Of a DNA stretch of 45,374 bases, positions 32,921-40,908 are shown piece by piece. Below the pieces are notes generated by a model that worked only from the letters and a program-made list of their open reading frames with translations, ran no database searches and was not told the DNA's origin. How positions within the stretch are numbered: the stretch's first letter is position 1; each line of letters opens with the position of its first letter. This DNA comes from an uncultured Bacilli bacterium. GTDB taxonomy: Bacteria > Bacillota_I > Bacilli_A > RF39 > UBA660. A program made the translations under genes and the position numbers. The stretch lies in NCBI GenBank assembly GCA_934096075.1, contig CAKOLN010000010.1:1-45374 (forward strand), in the 5' to 3' direction.

Positions 32921-33156
32921 TTATTCCTCATATCTAATTTCACTCATACTAGTGAATCTACTTAAGTAATAATCATCTGGATAATCTCTTACTCTATTTT
33001 CCATAACATCATTTTTAGTGCTTCAATTATAGATTCAACCTCTGGTGGAGTATGATTTATTAACATTGGTTTATTACTTATAATGGCAATAATAATTATA
33101 ATCGTAACTAATACAATAATTCCTATTATGGCATAAATAATTTTTTTGCTTTTCAT
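32921..33156 (-). pseudogene. Small membrane-anchored protein, frameshifted
   Basis: It starts MKSKKIIYAIIGIIVLVTII with one transmembrane helix, then SNKPMLINHTPPEVESIIEA. At CTAAAAATGAT the frame breaks and stops early (55 aa, stop at 32989). With one more A in the run, reading continues as LKNDVMENRVRDYPDDYYLS and RFTSMSEIRYEE to a TAA at 32921. The gene lies 7 bp after the 360-aa protein. In the rest of the 365-bp gap before the surface protein gene I see only an AAGGAGGG ribosome-site-like sequence with no ORF behind it. The single-base loss may be real or a sequencing error. Confidence 0.6.
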
Positions 33157-33163
33157 ATAACAT

Positions 33164-34246
33164 CTACTTTTCTATATATCCACTTGTTTTTTTTGAATAC
33201 ATATCATCAGTTATAGGCTTATATCTTTCTCCATCATAATCATCAGTAAATCCATTGTATGCTTTATATACTTCATTAGTTTCAGTATCATATACTCTTT
33301 CATAACCAAGCGTTGCATCACTTTGCTTTTGACTCATAATATCAAAAGATGCGTTTCTCTTATTCCATGAATCCATTATTCCATCACTTATCTCGTTACC
33401 GATTTCTCTAATTTTATTAAAGTTTTTCATTCCTTCAGTTTGTACTTTATTAAATTCATTAATAAAAGAATCTGTAAATGTAAGTGAGCTAAAAATAGTA
33501 TTCAATGTTTCTTCCCAATCAATAAACTTATCTTTGGGGGTTGTAATCATAATTGTATCATATACATTTAAATAGTACATATCTATTTGTTTACCATAAT
33601 AAACATGTTCATAAATATAATAAGGTCCTGGATCAAATACATAAGCCGTAAATATTCCTTCCCCTTCTTTACCATTTACATCTTTAAATGTTGCTCTTAG
33701 TATGTCTCCGCCAAAAACACTTTTTCCTAAATTTTCACTTATTTGAAAATTCTTTATCATTGGTAAAACGACTACATCCGTAGTTTCAGGTTCACACATT
33801 TCGGTATACATTTTGAAAAATCCTTCAGTTGTTTTTTCTTCTATATAAGGTAGTTGAGCCATAGGACTACTTGGCATAGTATCTTGCCAATATTTTTTAG
33901 AATCGGCAGATTTAGTATATCCTGATGTCTTTAAATTCAAAAATACTTGATACATAGAATTATTAGGATCATATACTCTAATTGCATATTGGTCTTTACT
34001 TCCTGCTGTAATGACTTTCCATCCCTTTGGCTTTTTAAGAGTAATATCACCATTACTAAAATCTTCAAATTCTATTTGGCTTGCCTCTGATTTAACTATT
34101 TTAATGTTTTTATCTGGGTTATATAGTATCCCTTTACCCTTACTACCACCCTTAGTAAGTAAAATAGTTCCTCCAATAACAACAAGTGCAACGACACCAA
34201 TTACAATAAGAATTTTTTTGGAAATATTTAATTTTCCAATCTTCAT
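33164..34246 (-). CDS. Membrane-anchored extracytoplasmic protein of unknown function
   Basis: The 360-aa protein has a short cytoplasmic start (MKIGKLNISKK), one transmembrane helix (ILIVIGVVALVVIGGTILLT, about 12-32), then a soluble outer domain. Within it are DITLKKPKGWKVITAG and AIRVYDPNNSMYQVFLNLKT, like the start of PsbP/lipoprotein-type domains that follow a 'f.ikkPegW' pattern. I do not recognise the family. AAGGAGGAG lies upstream of the ATG; the longer frame has no such site. It heads a minus-strand run with the small membrane protein and the surface protein, divergent from the HTH regulator gene. Confidence 0.75.
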   Translation of the reverse strand: MKIGKLNISKKILIVIGVVALVVIGGTILLTKGGSKGKGILYNPDKNIKIVKSEASQIEFEDFSNGDITLKKPKGWKVITAGSKDQYAIRVYDPNNSMYQVFLNLKTSGYTKSADSKKYWQDTMPSSPMAQLPYIEEKTTEGFFKMYTEMCEPETTDVVVLPMIKNFQISENLGKSVFGGDILRATFKDVNGKEGEGIFTAYVFDPGPYYIYEHVYYGKQIDMYYLNVYDTIMITTPKDKFIDWEETLNTIFSSLTFTDSFINEFNKVQTEGMKNFNKIREIGNEISDGIMDSWNKRNASFDIMSQKQSDATLGYERVYDTETNEVYKAYNGFTDDYDGERYKPITDDMYSKKTSGYIEK

Positions 34247-34395
34247 AGAATCGCACTCCTCCTTCCTATTTATTATTATAAGTAAAAAAATCAAGCAAGA
34301 CAATAGAGTTGCCTTAAAAACCAATGTTTTTGGTGGAAACTTATTTTTATTATTAAAAAAATATAGTATAATAATCTTTAAGGAAGTGATAACTT

Positions 34396-36123
34396 ATGAA
34401 ATTTAATGAAGTTTTAAACAGATATTTAAAAGAATTAGACTGCACTGCAAAAAAATTGTCAATCGAATCAGGATTAACTAGATCAGTTATATGTAGATAT
34501 AGAAGCGGTGAAAGAACGCCTATAAAAAATAGTGAACAACTTAAAAAGCTAACAACTGCTATTTTTAATATTGCCAAAGAAAAAGGTAAAAGCAAATATA
34601 CTTTTGATAAAATAGTAAATGACTTTAATAGTACATTTCCAAATGATGACTTTGACTATACTAGTTTTAGCAATAATCTAAATACTTTAATAACATTGCT
34701 TAATATAAATACTCATGAAATGTCAAAATATATTGTATTTGATGCCTCACATATTTCAAGAATAAGATATGGTAAAGCTAGACCATCTAATCCAATAGAG
34801 TTTTCTAATAAAATATGCACTTATATTTTCAACAAATATAAAAGTCCTGATGATATAAATAACCTATCTGCTATTATTGGTTGCAAAAAAAGCGACTTAG
34901 CAAATAATAAATTTTATAACACTCTATTTGCTTGGTTAACAAGTGAAGCAACTCCAGTTAAAAGCCAAGTATCTGATTTTTTGTATAATCTTGATTCTTT
35001 TAATTTAGATGATTATATAAAAGTAATAAAGTTTGATAAATTAAAAGTTCCTAGTATTCCTTTTTATAAAGCAAAATCAAGACATTATTACGGACTGGAA
35101 GAAATGAAAGAAGGAGAATTAAACTTCTTTAAAGCAACTGTTTTGTCAAAGTCAAAAGAAGATATTTTTATGTGTAGTGATATGCCAATGGAAGATATGG
35201 CAGAAGATACTGACTTTGGAAAAAAATGGATGTTTGCAATTGCAATGTGTCTAAAAAAAGGACATCACTTAAATATTATCCACAATGTTGATAGACCTTT
35301 TAATGAAATGATGTTAGGATTAGAAAGTTGGATACCTATTTATATGACTGGACAAATATCTCCATACTATTTAAAAGACTCAAGAAATAATGTATATAAT
35401 CATTTTAACTATGTTTCAGGAACTGTAGCATTAACTGGAGAATGCATTAAAGGTTATCATAATAAAGGAATGTATTATTTAACAACTAATAAAAATGAAA
35501 TTAGATACTATAAAGAAAAAAGTGATTTACTTCTTAAAAAAGCAAAACCACTTATGGAAATCTATAAAGAAAATAATATAAGAGAATATAAATTATTTCT
35601 TAAAAAAGATGAAAATATAATATGTGATAGGACAAGGTATCTTTCTGCTCTACCATTATTTACAATAACTGACGAACTACTAATTAAAATATTAAAAAGA
35701 AATAAACTTTCTAAAATTGATATTGATAAAATAATTAGATATAAGAATGAAGAACTAAAATATATGAATAATATTTTCAAAAATAATAAAGTTAACGATT
35801 ATATTTATGTAATAAAAGAAAATGAGTTTAAAAATGATACTCCATCACTTTCTCTAAATAATTTATTCATAGATAAAAAAATAAATTATACCTATAAAGA
35901 GTATATGGAACATTTGAAACAAACTAATGAATACACAACAAAAGTAAATAATTATGAAATAAACTATGTAGATAACAAGACATTTAAAAATATAACTATA
36001 ACATTTATTAAAAATCATTATGTAATTATTTCAAAAAGTTCTAATCCAACTATACATTTTGTTATTGAACATCCAAAGTTAGTTGAAGCTATTGAAAATT
36101 TTAATCCACTTATAAAGGAATAA
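34396..36123 (+). CDS. Large regulator with N-terminal helix-turn-helix domains
   Basis: The 575-aa protein starts with an XRE-type HTH (DCTAKKLSIESGLTRSVICR YRSGERTP, about 14-45) and has a second HTH-like stretch (HEMSKYIVFDASHISRIRYG, about 104-125). A large C-terminal region of about 400 aa follows with no known motif that I can name; it includes CSDMPMEDMAEDTDFGKKWM and ESWIPIYMTGQISPYYLKD. AAGGAAG precedes the ATG, and TATAAT lies at 34367-34372. The sortase gene begins 5 bp after its stop, so both are on one transcript, and the divergent surface genes lie on the other side. A local regulator of this surface module is the simplest reading. It senses an unknown signal. Confidence 0.75.
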   Translation: MKFNEVLNRYLKELDCTAKKLSIESGLTRSVICRYRSGERTPIKNSEQLKKLTTAIFNIAKEKGKSKYTFDKIVNDFNSTFPNDDFDYTSFSNNLNTLITLLNINTHEMSKYIVFDASHISRIRYGKARPSNPIEFSNKICTYIFNKYKSPDDINNLSAIIGCKKSDLANNKFYNTLFAWLTSEATPVKSQVSDFLYNLDSFNLDDYIKVIKFDKLKVPSIPFYKAKSRHYYGLEEMKEGELNFFKATVLSKSKEDIFMCSDMPMEDMAEDTDFGKKWMFAIAMCLKKGHHLNIIHNVDRPFNEMMLGLESWIPIYMTGQISPYYLKDSRNNVYNHFNYVSGTVALTGECIKGYHNKGMYYLTTNKNEIRYYKEKSDLLLKKAKPLMEIYKENNIREYKLFLKKDENIICDRTRYLSALPLFTITDELLIKILKRNKLSKIDIDKIIRYKNEELKYMNNIFKNNKVNDYIYVIKENEFKNDTPSLSLNNLFIDKKINYTYKEYMEHLKQTNEYTTKVNNYEINYVDNKTFKNITITFIKNHYVIISKSSNPTIHFVIEHPKLVEAIENFNPLIKE

Positions 36124-36128
36124 ATTAT

Positions 36129-36958
36129 ATGAATAAAAAGAAAAGAAAACTTAAATGGAAGAATGTAATAATTATTTTAATAGTTACTGTACTTATCATA
36201 ACCTTAATAATATCTATATTTAATATAGTTAAATGGAAAATAGATTCTAATAAAACTAACGAGGAAATTACAAATATTCAAGAAGATATAGATGTAGATG
36301 AGGTTGAAGATACAGAAAATACAGATATAATAGAACCAGCTGAAGAACCACTTAAAGAAAGTCCTTATTGGGATTATATAAATATGAATATGATAAATGT
36401 TGATTTTAATGTTTTAAAAAGAATAAATCCAGATGTTGTTGGTTGGGTGAAAGTAAATGGTACAAATATTAATTATCCTTTTGTTCAAGCAAATGATAAC
36501 AAATATTATCTTACACATAGTTTTAATAAATTATATAATTCAGCAGGATGGGTATTTTTGGATTATAGAAACAATAACACCAATAATAAGAATACAATTA
36601 TATATGCTCATGGAAGAACAGATAAAACAATGTTTGGAACATTAAGAAAAGTTTTAAACAATGGTTGGCTTAATAATACAGATAATCTTGTTATTAAAAT
36701 ATCTACTGAAACAGAAAATAGTTTATGGCAAATATTTAGTGTGTATCATATACCTGCTACTAATGATTACTTAAAACGGATTTTAATGATGATACAGAAT
36801 ATCAAAACTTCTTGGATATGATTAAAAATAGAAGTAGTCATAATTTCAATACAAATGTTATATCAACAGATAATATACTTACTTTATCAACTTGCTATAA
36901 TAATAATGAAAAAATGGTAATTCATGCTAAATTAATTAAAAAAGAAGTAAAACAATAA
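36129..36958 (+). pseudogene. Class B-type sortase, frameshifted before the catalytic Cys
   Basis: The ORF has a signal-anchor helix (NVIIILIVTVLIITLIISIF), an acidic linker, and a sortase B-type core: NPDVVGWVKVNGTNINYPF, NDNKYYLTHSF, AGWVFLDYRN, and NTIIYAHGR with the catalytic His. The first frame stops at 36821. At TACTTAAAACGG, one extra A would restore YLKTDFNDDTEYQNFLDMIK and on to LTLSTCYNNN, which holds the catalytic Cys in the expected TLSTC, ending at 36958. The residue in place of the catalytic Arg appears to be Lys (EKMVIHAKL). The gene is thus inactive as read, unless the A-run varies or slippage repairs it. It is the only sortase in the window. Confidence 0.85.
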
Positions 36959-37879
36959 ACAATTTACCTTTTTCAATTATTCAATATAATTATAAAATGT
37001 GAGTTTATTAAATTTAAATATATTTTAAATTATTATAATAATGACAGTATGACAGCAATTTTTGGGTGAGCCCCACCTGATTTTTTCTGTCATTCCTGTC
37101 ATTATTTTTTCTTCAAGTTCTTTACTAGCTATATTAGTACTATTAACGGCTATAATATTAAAATAGTAAATAAGATATAAACAATTACAAGCATGTAGAT
37201 ATTAGTTTTAATACTTTTTTGAACTTATATTATCGGAACATTTATCTAATGAATAGCGTAATAGCCTTCTTTATTAGTAATTATACATAGTATTACAAAT
37301 AAAAGTAATTTAGATAATTTAGAAAAATAAGTTCTTCTATCAAAGTAAAAAGAACAAATGCTGAAGGAATTGATGCAACAATATATGAAGAACCAATTGA
37401 TGATTAGAATAATTATTAATATTAGTAAAAAATGAATGTAGCATTTTTTTGCTCTTGAAAATGAAAGTGGTGATAGTGAATGTTTTAACTTGGTATAGAA
37501 CTTATTCAAAGTGAAGGAACAGGAAACTATGATAAAGATAGAACTTGAATCTTTAGCTGAATCGACTTCACAAGAACAAATTTATTCTAAATTAAAAGAT
37601 AATAAAATATACTATAATGATGGTAAGAGTACCAATTAATTAAATGTTACTATCATTACGAGTGGAAAAGGTAAATCTGATGATTTTGAAATTGGAATGT
37701 AAGTATTTTAACTCTCAACTATTAAAAAGACTTTTGTAACTTTAATAAAGAAATATGTGTTGTGTAAATTTGATAATAAAATTAATAATTAAGCAGTGAT
37801 TGAAGGATTGACAATATGAAAAAAAGGTTATTACAAATGTCTTTTTATCTCCCAAACTTAAATATGAAAGGGGTAAACA
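36959..37879 (+). other. Degenerate region inside the element
   Basis: No intact gene is seen. After a large hairpin (37040-37109) come plus-strand fragments with many stops: KVKRTNAEGIDATIYEEPID near 37340, IKIELESLAESTSQEQIYSK near 37535 and NVTIITSGKGKSDDFEIGM near 37645. They read as pieces of one or two decayed genes. A minus-strand ORF at 37246-37509 has no ribosome site and looks like a shadow of this decayed coding sequence. Confidence 0.5.
37040..37109. terminator. Long composite hairpin after the sortase gene
   Basis: AATGACAG (37040-37047) pairs with CTGTCATT (37096-37103), ATGACAG (37049-37055) with CTGTCAT (37087-37093), and an inner GGTG with CACC. ATTTTTT follows on the plus strand. 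It is probably a strong terminator, but larger and more layered than usual. Confidence 0.6.
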
Positions 37880-38005
37880 ATGACATACAATATTATTGAT
37901 ATCGTGGATAAAAATTTAACTGATACTAAATTAAAAGAAATAATTAATAAAAAATTGTATAAAATCATTGAACTAATGGAGTTTAATGTTAATTATTCAG
38001 AATAG
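37880..38005 (+). CDS. Small ORF of 41 aa upstream of the recombinase gene
   Basis: It reads MTYNIIDIVDKNLTDTKLKE and continues to ELMEFNVNYSE. AAAGGGGT precedes the ATG at a good distance. Its predicted fold is helical, and there is no signal peptide. It lies 71 bp before the recombinase gene in the same direction. Small ORFs at this place are common in serine-recombinase elements; a role as recombination directionality factor or regulator is possible but unproven. Confidence 0.55.
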   Translation: MTYNIIDIVDKNLTDTKLKEIINKKLYKIIELMEFNVNYSE

Positions 38006-38076
38006 GTGTTGTAATACTATTGGTTATAAGTTTAACTTAAAACTTAATTATTGCCTTGAGTTAGGAGGTAATAGTT

Positions 38077-39687
38077 ATGAATGAAATGGAGAGTGTCCAC
38101 AGTAAGAAAGTATTAAGAGTTGGTATTTATTTAAGATTATCTAATGAAGATAGAGATAAAGCTAATAAAGAAGATGATAGTGAATCTATAAAAAATCAAA
38201 GAAATATGCTTATTGATTATATTAATAGACATCCTGAATTTGCATTAATAGATGAATATTCAGATGAGGACTTATCCGGTGCTGGAACTTATAGACCAGA
38301 ATTTGAAAGACTGATTAGAGATTGTGAAAGCAGAAAACTAGATATTGTATTATGTAAAAGTCAATCAAGATTTTCAAGAGATATGGAAATCGTTGAAAAA
38401 TATATTAATAACAAGTTTAAAGAATGGAATATTAGATTTATTGGTTTATCTGATAATGCTGATACTCTAGTTTTAGGTAATAAGAAGTCAAGACAAATAA
38501 ATGGTTTAGTTAATGAGTGGTATTTAGAAGATGTTTCAAATAATATAAGAAGTGCTTTTAATTCCAAGATGAAGCAAGGAGAATTTATTTCTCCTTTTGC
38601 CTCATTTGGATATGAAATTGATCCTAATAACAATAATAAATTATTAGTAGATCCAGTGGCTTCAGAAATTGTAAAAAAAATTTATGATTTATATCTAACT
38701 GGGTTAGGTTTTACAGGTATTGCTAAATACCTTAACACCAAAGAAATACCCTGTCCTTCCCTTTACAAATACAGAAAAGGAATCAAATTAAATGTAATAA
38801 GTAATAGACCACGTGAAGAAATAAAATGGACTACAAATGCTATTAAAACAATTCTAACAAACGAACTTTATTTAGGACATTTAATACAAGGTAAAAGAAC
38901 TACAGTTAGTTATAAAAATCATAAAATCAAAAATAAAGATAAAAGTGAATGGATAAGAACCCTAAATACTCATGAAGCAATCATTGATGAAGAAACTTTT
39001 AATAAAGTACAAATTGCTATGAAAGAAAGAACTAAACCAATAAGTACAACAGGTGTTGTTCATATTTTCTCTGGTAAAGTATTTTGTCTTGAATGTGAAC
39101 ATTATATGAGAAAGAAAAATTCTTCTAAACACGAATATCTAGTTTGTTCTAATAATCGTGATGGCTACGATGATTGTGAAAATAAAACAGGAATTAGATA
39201 TGATGAACTATCAAATTTAGTATTAGATGCTATTAATAAAAAGATTAAAAAGTTTTATGATGAGGAAGAATTAGAAAATTTAAACTCCGAGAAAGTTAAT
39301 AGTAGATTTCAGAAAAAAATTAAAGCTTTAGAGAAAGGACTAACTGATATTCAAAATAAGATTTCTAAAACAAGAAATTATTTAAAAAATATTTATGAAG
39401 ATAAGGTTAATGGTGTTATTACACCCGAGCAATTTAAAGATTTAATTACAAACTATAATAAAGATGAAGATGCTTATAAAGATCAAATAAAGTCTATTAC
39501 TAATGAAATAGCTTATTATAAAATGAAAGATGAATCTTCAAAAAATAATAAAGAGATATTTAGTAAATACCAAGAATTAACAGAATTAAACAGAATTATT
39601 GCCCAAGAATTTATAGATAAAATCTATATTGGAAAGTTTAATGTTGAAACAAAAAGCAGGGATATACAAATTAAATGGAACTTTTAA
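38077..39687 (+). CDS. Large serine recombinase (TnpX/TndX-like)
   Basis: The 536-aa protein is a site-specific recombinase that integrates and excises DNA. An N-terminal resolvase domain has the catalytic Ser in GIYLRLSNED (S22) and SRFSRDMEIVEKYI. A recombinase domain follows (FGYEIDPNNNNKLLVDPVAS...TGIAKYLN), then a zinc-ribbon CLECEHYM...CSNNRDGYDDC, and a long coiled coil typical of large serine integrases. All look intact. AGGAGGT lies seven bases before the ATG. The gene is 90 bp from the right junction, so it is most likely the enzyme that inserted this element and could excise it. Confidence 0.95.
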   Translation: MNEMESVHSKKVLRVGIYLRLSNEDRDKANKEDDSESIKNQRNMLIDYINRHPEFALIDEYSDEDLSGAGTYRPEFERLIRDCESRKLDIVLCKSQSRFSRDMEIVEKYINNKFKEWNIRFIGLSDNADTLVLGNKKSRQINGLVNEWYLEDVSNNIRSAFNSKMKQGEFISPFASFGYEIDPNNNNKLLVDPVASEIVKKIYDLYLTGLGFTGIAKYLNTKEIPCPSLYKYRKGIKLNVISNRPREEIKWTTNAIKTILTNELYLGHLIQGKRTTVSYKNHKIKNKDKSEWIRTLNTHEAIIDEETFNKVQIAMKERTKPISTTGVVHIFSGKVFCLECEHYMRKKNSSKHEYLVCSNNRDGYDDCENKTGIRYDELSNLVLDAINKKIKKFYDEEELENLNSEKVNSRFQKKIKALEKGLTDIQNKISKTRNYLKNIYEDKVNGVITPEQFKDLITNYNKDEDAYKDQIKSITNEIAYYKMKDESSKNNKEIFSKYQELTELNRIIAQEFIDKIYIGKFNVETKSRDIQIKWNF

Positions 39688-39775
39688 AATAGTTAATAAA
39701 AGGTGGTTGAATCAGGTATCAAACAAACCCTTATAAATAAAGGAAATTAACAAAAAGTGTCTTCACTGCATTCAA

Positions 39776-39782
39776 AGAGTTG
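39776..39782 (+). other. Right element junction (attR core)
   Basis: AGAGTTG matches the left junction. On its right the ATPase frame resumes at once (GCT CTT ATT AGA). Confidence 0.8.
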
Positions 39783-40111
39783 CTCTTATTAGAACTCTTG
39801 CGACTAAACCTGATTTAGTATTTTTAGATGAACCTTTTTCGGCATTAGATTATCAAACTAGGTTAAAAGTAAGTGATGATATTTATAGAATTATTAAGAA
39901 TGAAGGAATTACTGTGATTATGGTGAGTCATGATATTGCAGAAAGCATTTCTTTATCTGAAAGAATAATAGTGCTTACTAATAGGCCTGCTAGGGTAAAG
40001 AATATTTATGATATTAATTTAAGTAATAAGAGTAATCCTATTAATAATAGAAAGGCTCCTGAATTTAGTTATTATTATGATATGATTTGGAAGGATATTG
40101 ATAATGATTAG
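39783..40111 (+). pseudogene. ABC importer ATPase, 3' part
   Basis: This is the second part of the split ATPase: (V)ALIRTLATKPDLVFLDEPFS (Walker B) and ALD (D-loop), then IMVSHDIAESISLSERIIVL with the switch His. Nothing in it is broken. The first ATG in frame is at 39914, after Walker B, so expression alone would give no useful protein. It overlaps the permease gene by 8 bp. Confidence 0.93.
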
Positions 40112-40889
40112 TGATAAACAATTAAAGTTTATTAAGAATGAGAAAAAGAAGAAGTTATTTGTTTTATTTAGTCAGTTATTTATAGGAATTTTTATTATAG
40201 GTTTATGGGAAGTGTTAGCTAGATTAAATGTTATTAATACATTTATAACAAGTTCTCCTAGTAGGATTGTTAATAATATTTATAGTTTACTTATGAGCGG
40301 TAATTTGTTTAAACATGTATCGGTTACCTTAAGTGAAACTTTAATAGCGTTTTTTATAACATTAGTAATTAGTTTTATTGTTTCATTACTTATATATAAG
40401 AGTCAAACTTTTTCTAAGATAATTGATCCTTATTTGACTATTTTTAATAGTTTACCTAAAGTTGCATTGGGTCCTATATTAATTATATGGATAGGCGCTA
40501 ATAAGAGAAGTATTATTACTATGGCTATTTTAATTTCTATTATTGTTAGTATTCAAAGTATTTCTGTTGGACTTAAGAATACAAATAGGAATAGAATTAA
40601 AATATTAAAGATTTTTGGTGCGAATGAATATCAAATATTAAAGTATGTTCTTTTACCTAGTAATTTTAAGATTATTATTAACACATGTAAAATTAATATA
40701 GGGATGTGCTTAATAGGTATAGTCATGGGGGAGTTTCTTACTAGCAAGGCAGGTATTGGTTATTTAATTCTTTATGGTAGTCAAGTATTTAATTTAACTT
40801 TAGTTATGAGTGGTATTGTTATATTGTTAATTCTTTCTATAATTCTTTATGAGATTATTAGTGTAATAGAAAAACATTTAGATTTTTAG
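40104..40889 (+). CDS. ABC importer permease, SsuC/TauC/ThiX-like
   Basis: The 261-aa inner-membrane protein has about six transmembrane helices and the binding-protein-dependent permease signature around IFGANEYQILKYVLLPSN (the EAA-loop that contacts the ATPase). It starts with GGAAGGA before the ATG at 40104; the upstream TTG is not needed. It is the last gene of the importer operon. Because it lies beyond the element, it is now cut off from the operon promoter at 29351 and its expression would depend on read-through or excision. Confidence 0.9.
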   Translation: MISDKQLKFIKNEKKKKLFVLFSQLFIGIFIIGLWEVLARLNVINTFITSSPSRIVNNIYSLLMSGNLFKHVSVTLSETLIAFFITLVISFIVSLLIYKSQTFSKIIDPYLTIFNSLPKVALGPILIIWIGANKRSIITMAILISIIVSIQSISVGLKNTNRNRIKILKIFGANEYQILKYVLLPSNFKIIINTCKINIGMCLIGIVMGEFLTSKAGIGYLILYGSQVFNLTLVMSGIVILLILSIILYEIISVIEKHLDF

Positions 40890-40908
40890 GTCTAAATGTT
40901 TATTTTTT
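40872..40908 (+). terminator. Terminator of the importer operon
   Basis: AAACATTTAGA (40872-40882) pairs with TCTAAATGTTT (40891-40901), then ATTTTTT. It also lies at the end of the convergent surface gene. The same stem sequence recurs at 42598-42622. Confidence 0.8.

Larger units (their letters stand above)
30765..39782. mobile_element. Integrated serine-recombinase element, 9,011 bp, inserted in an ABC ATPase gene
   Basis: The element is bounded by AGAGTTG and splits a conserved coding motif, giving an objective boundary: removing it restores LSGGMKQRVALIRTLATKPDL. It has a recombinase gene 90 bp from the right end, as TnpX/TndX-type elements usually do. Cargo in order: a small helical protein, an NPKTG-anchored surface protein, a frameshifted small membrane protein, a membrane-anchored protein, a large HTH regulator, a frameshifted class B-type sortase, a degenerate region and a 41-aa ORF. 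I see no conjugation, relaxase or capsid genes, so it would need help to move between cells. The name of the element, if it has one, is unknown to me. Confidence 0.9.

Noticed and set aside
36770..36785. Programmed -1 frameshift in the sortase gene
   Set aside because: The sequence TTA AAA CGG does not form a good slippery heptamer, since the A-site codon could not re-pair. Loss of one A is simpler.
37246..37509. 87-aa minus-strand ORF inside the element
   Set aside because: It has no ribosome site and lies opposite plus-strand decayed coding fragments.
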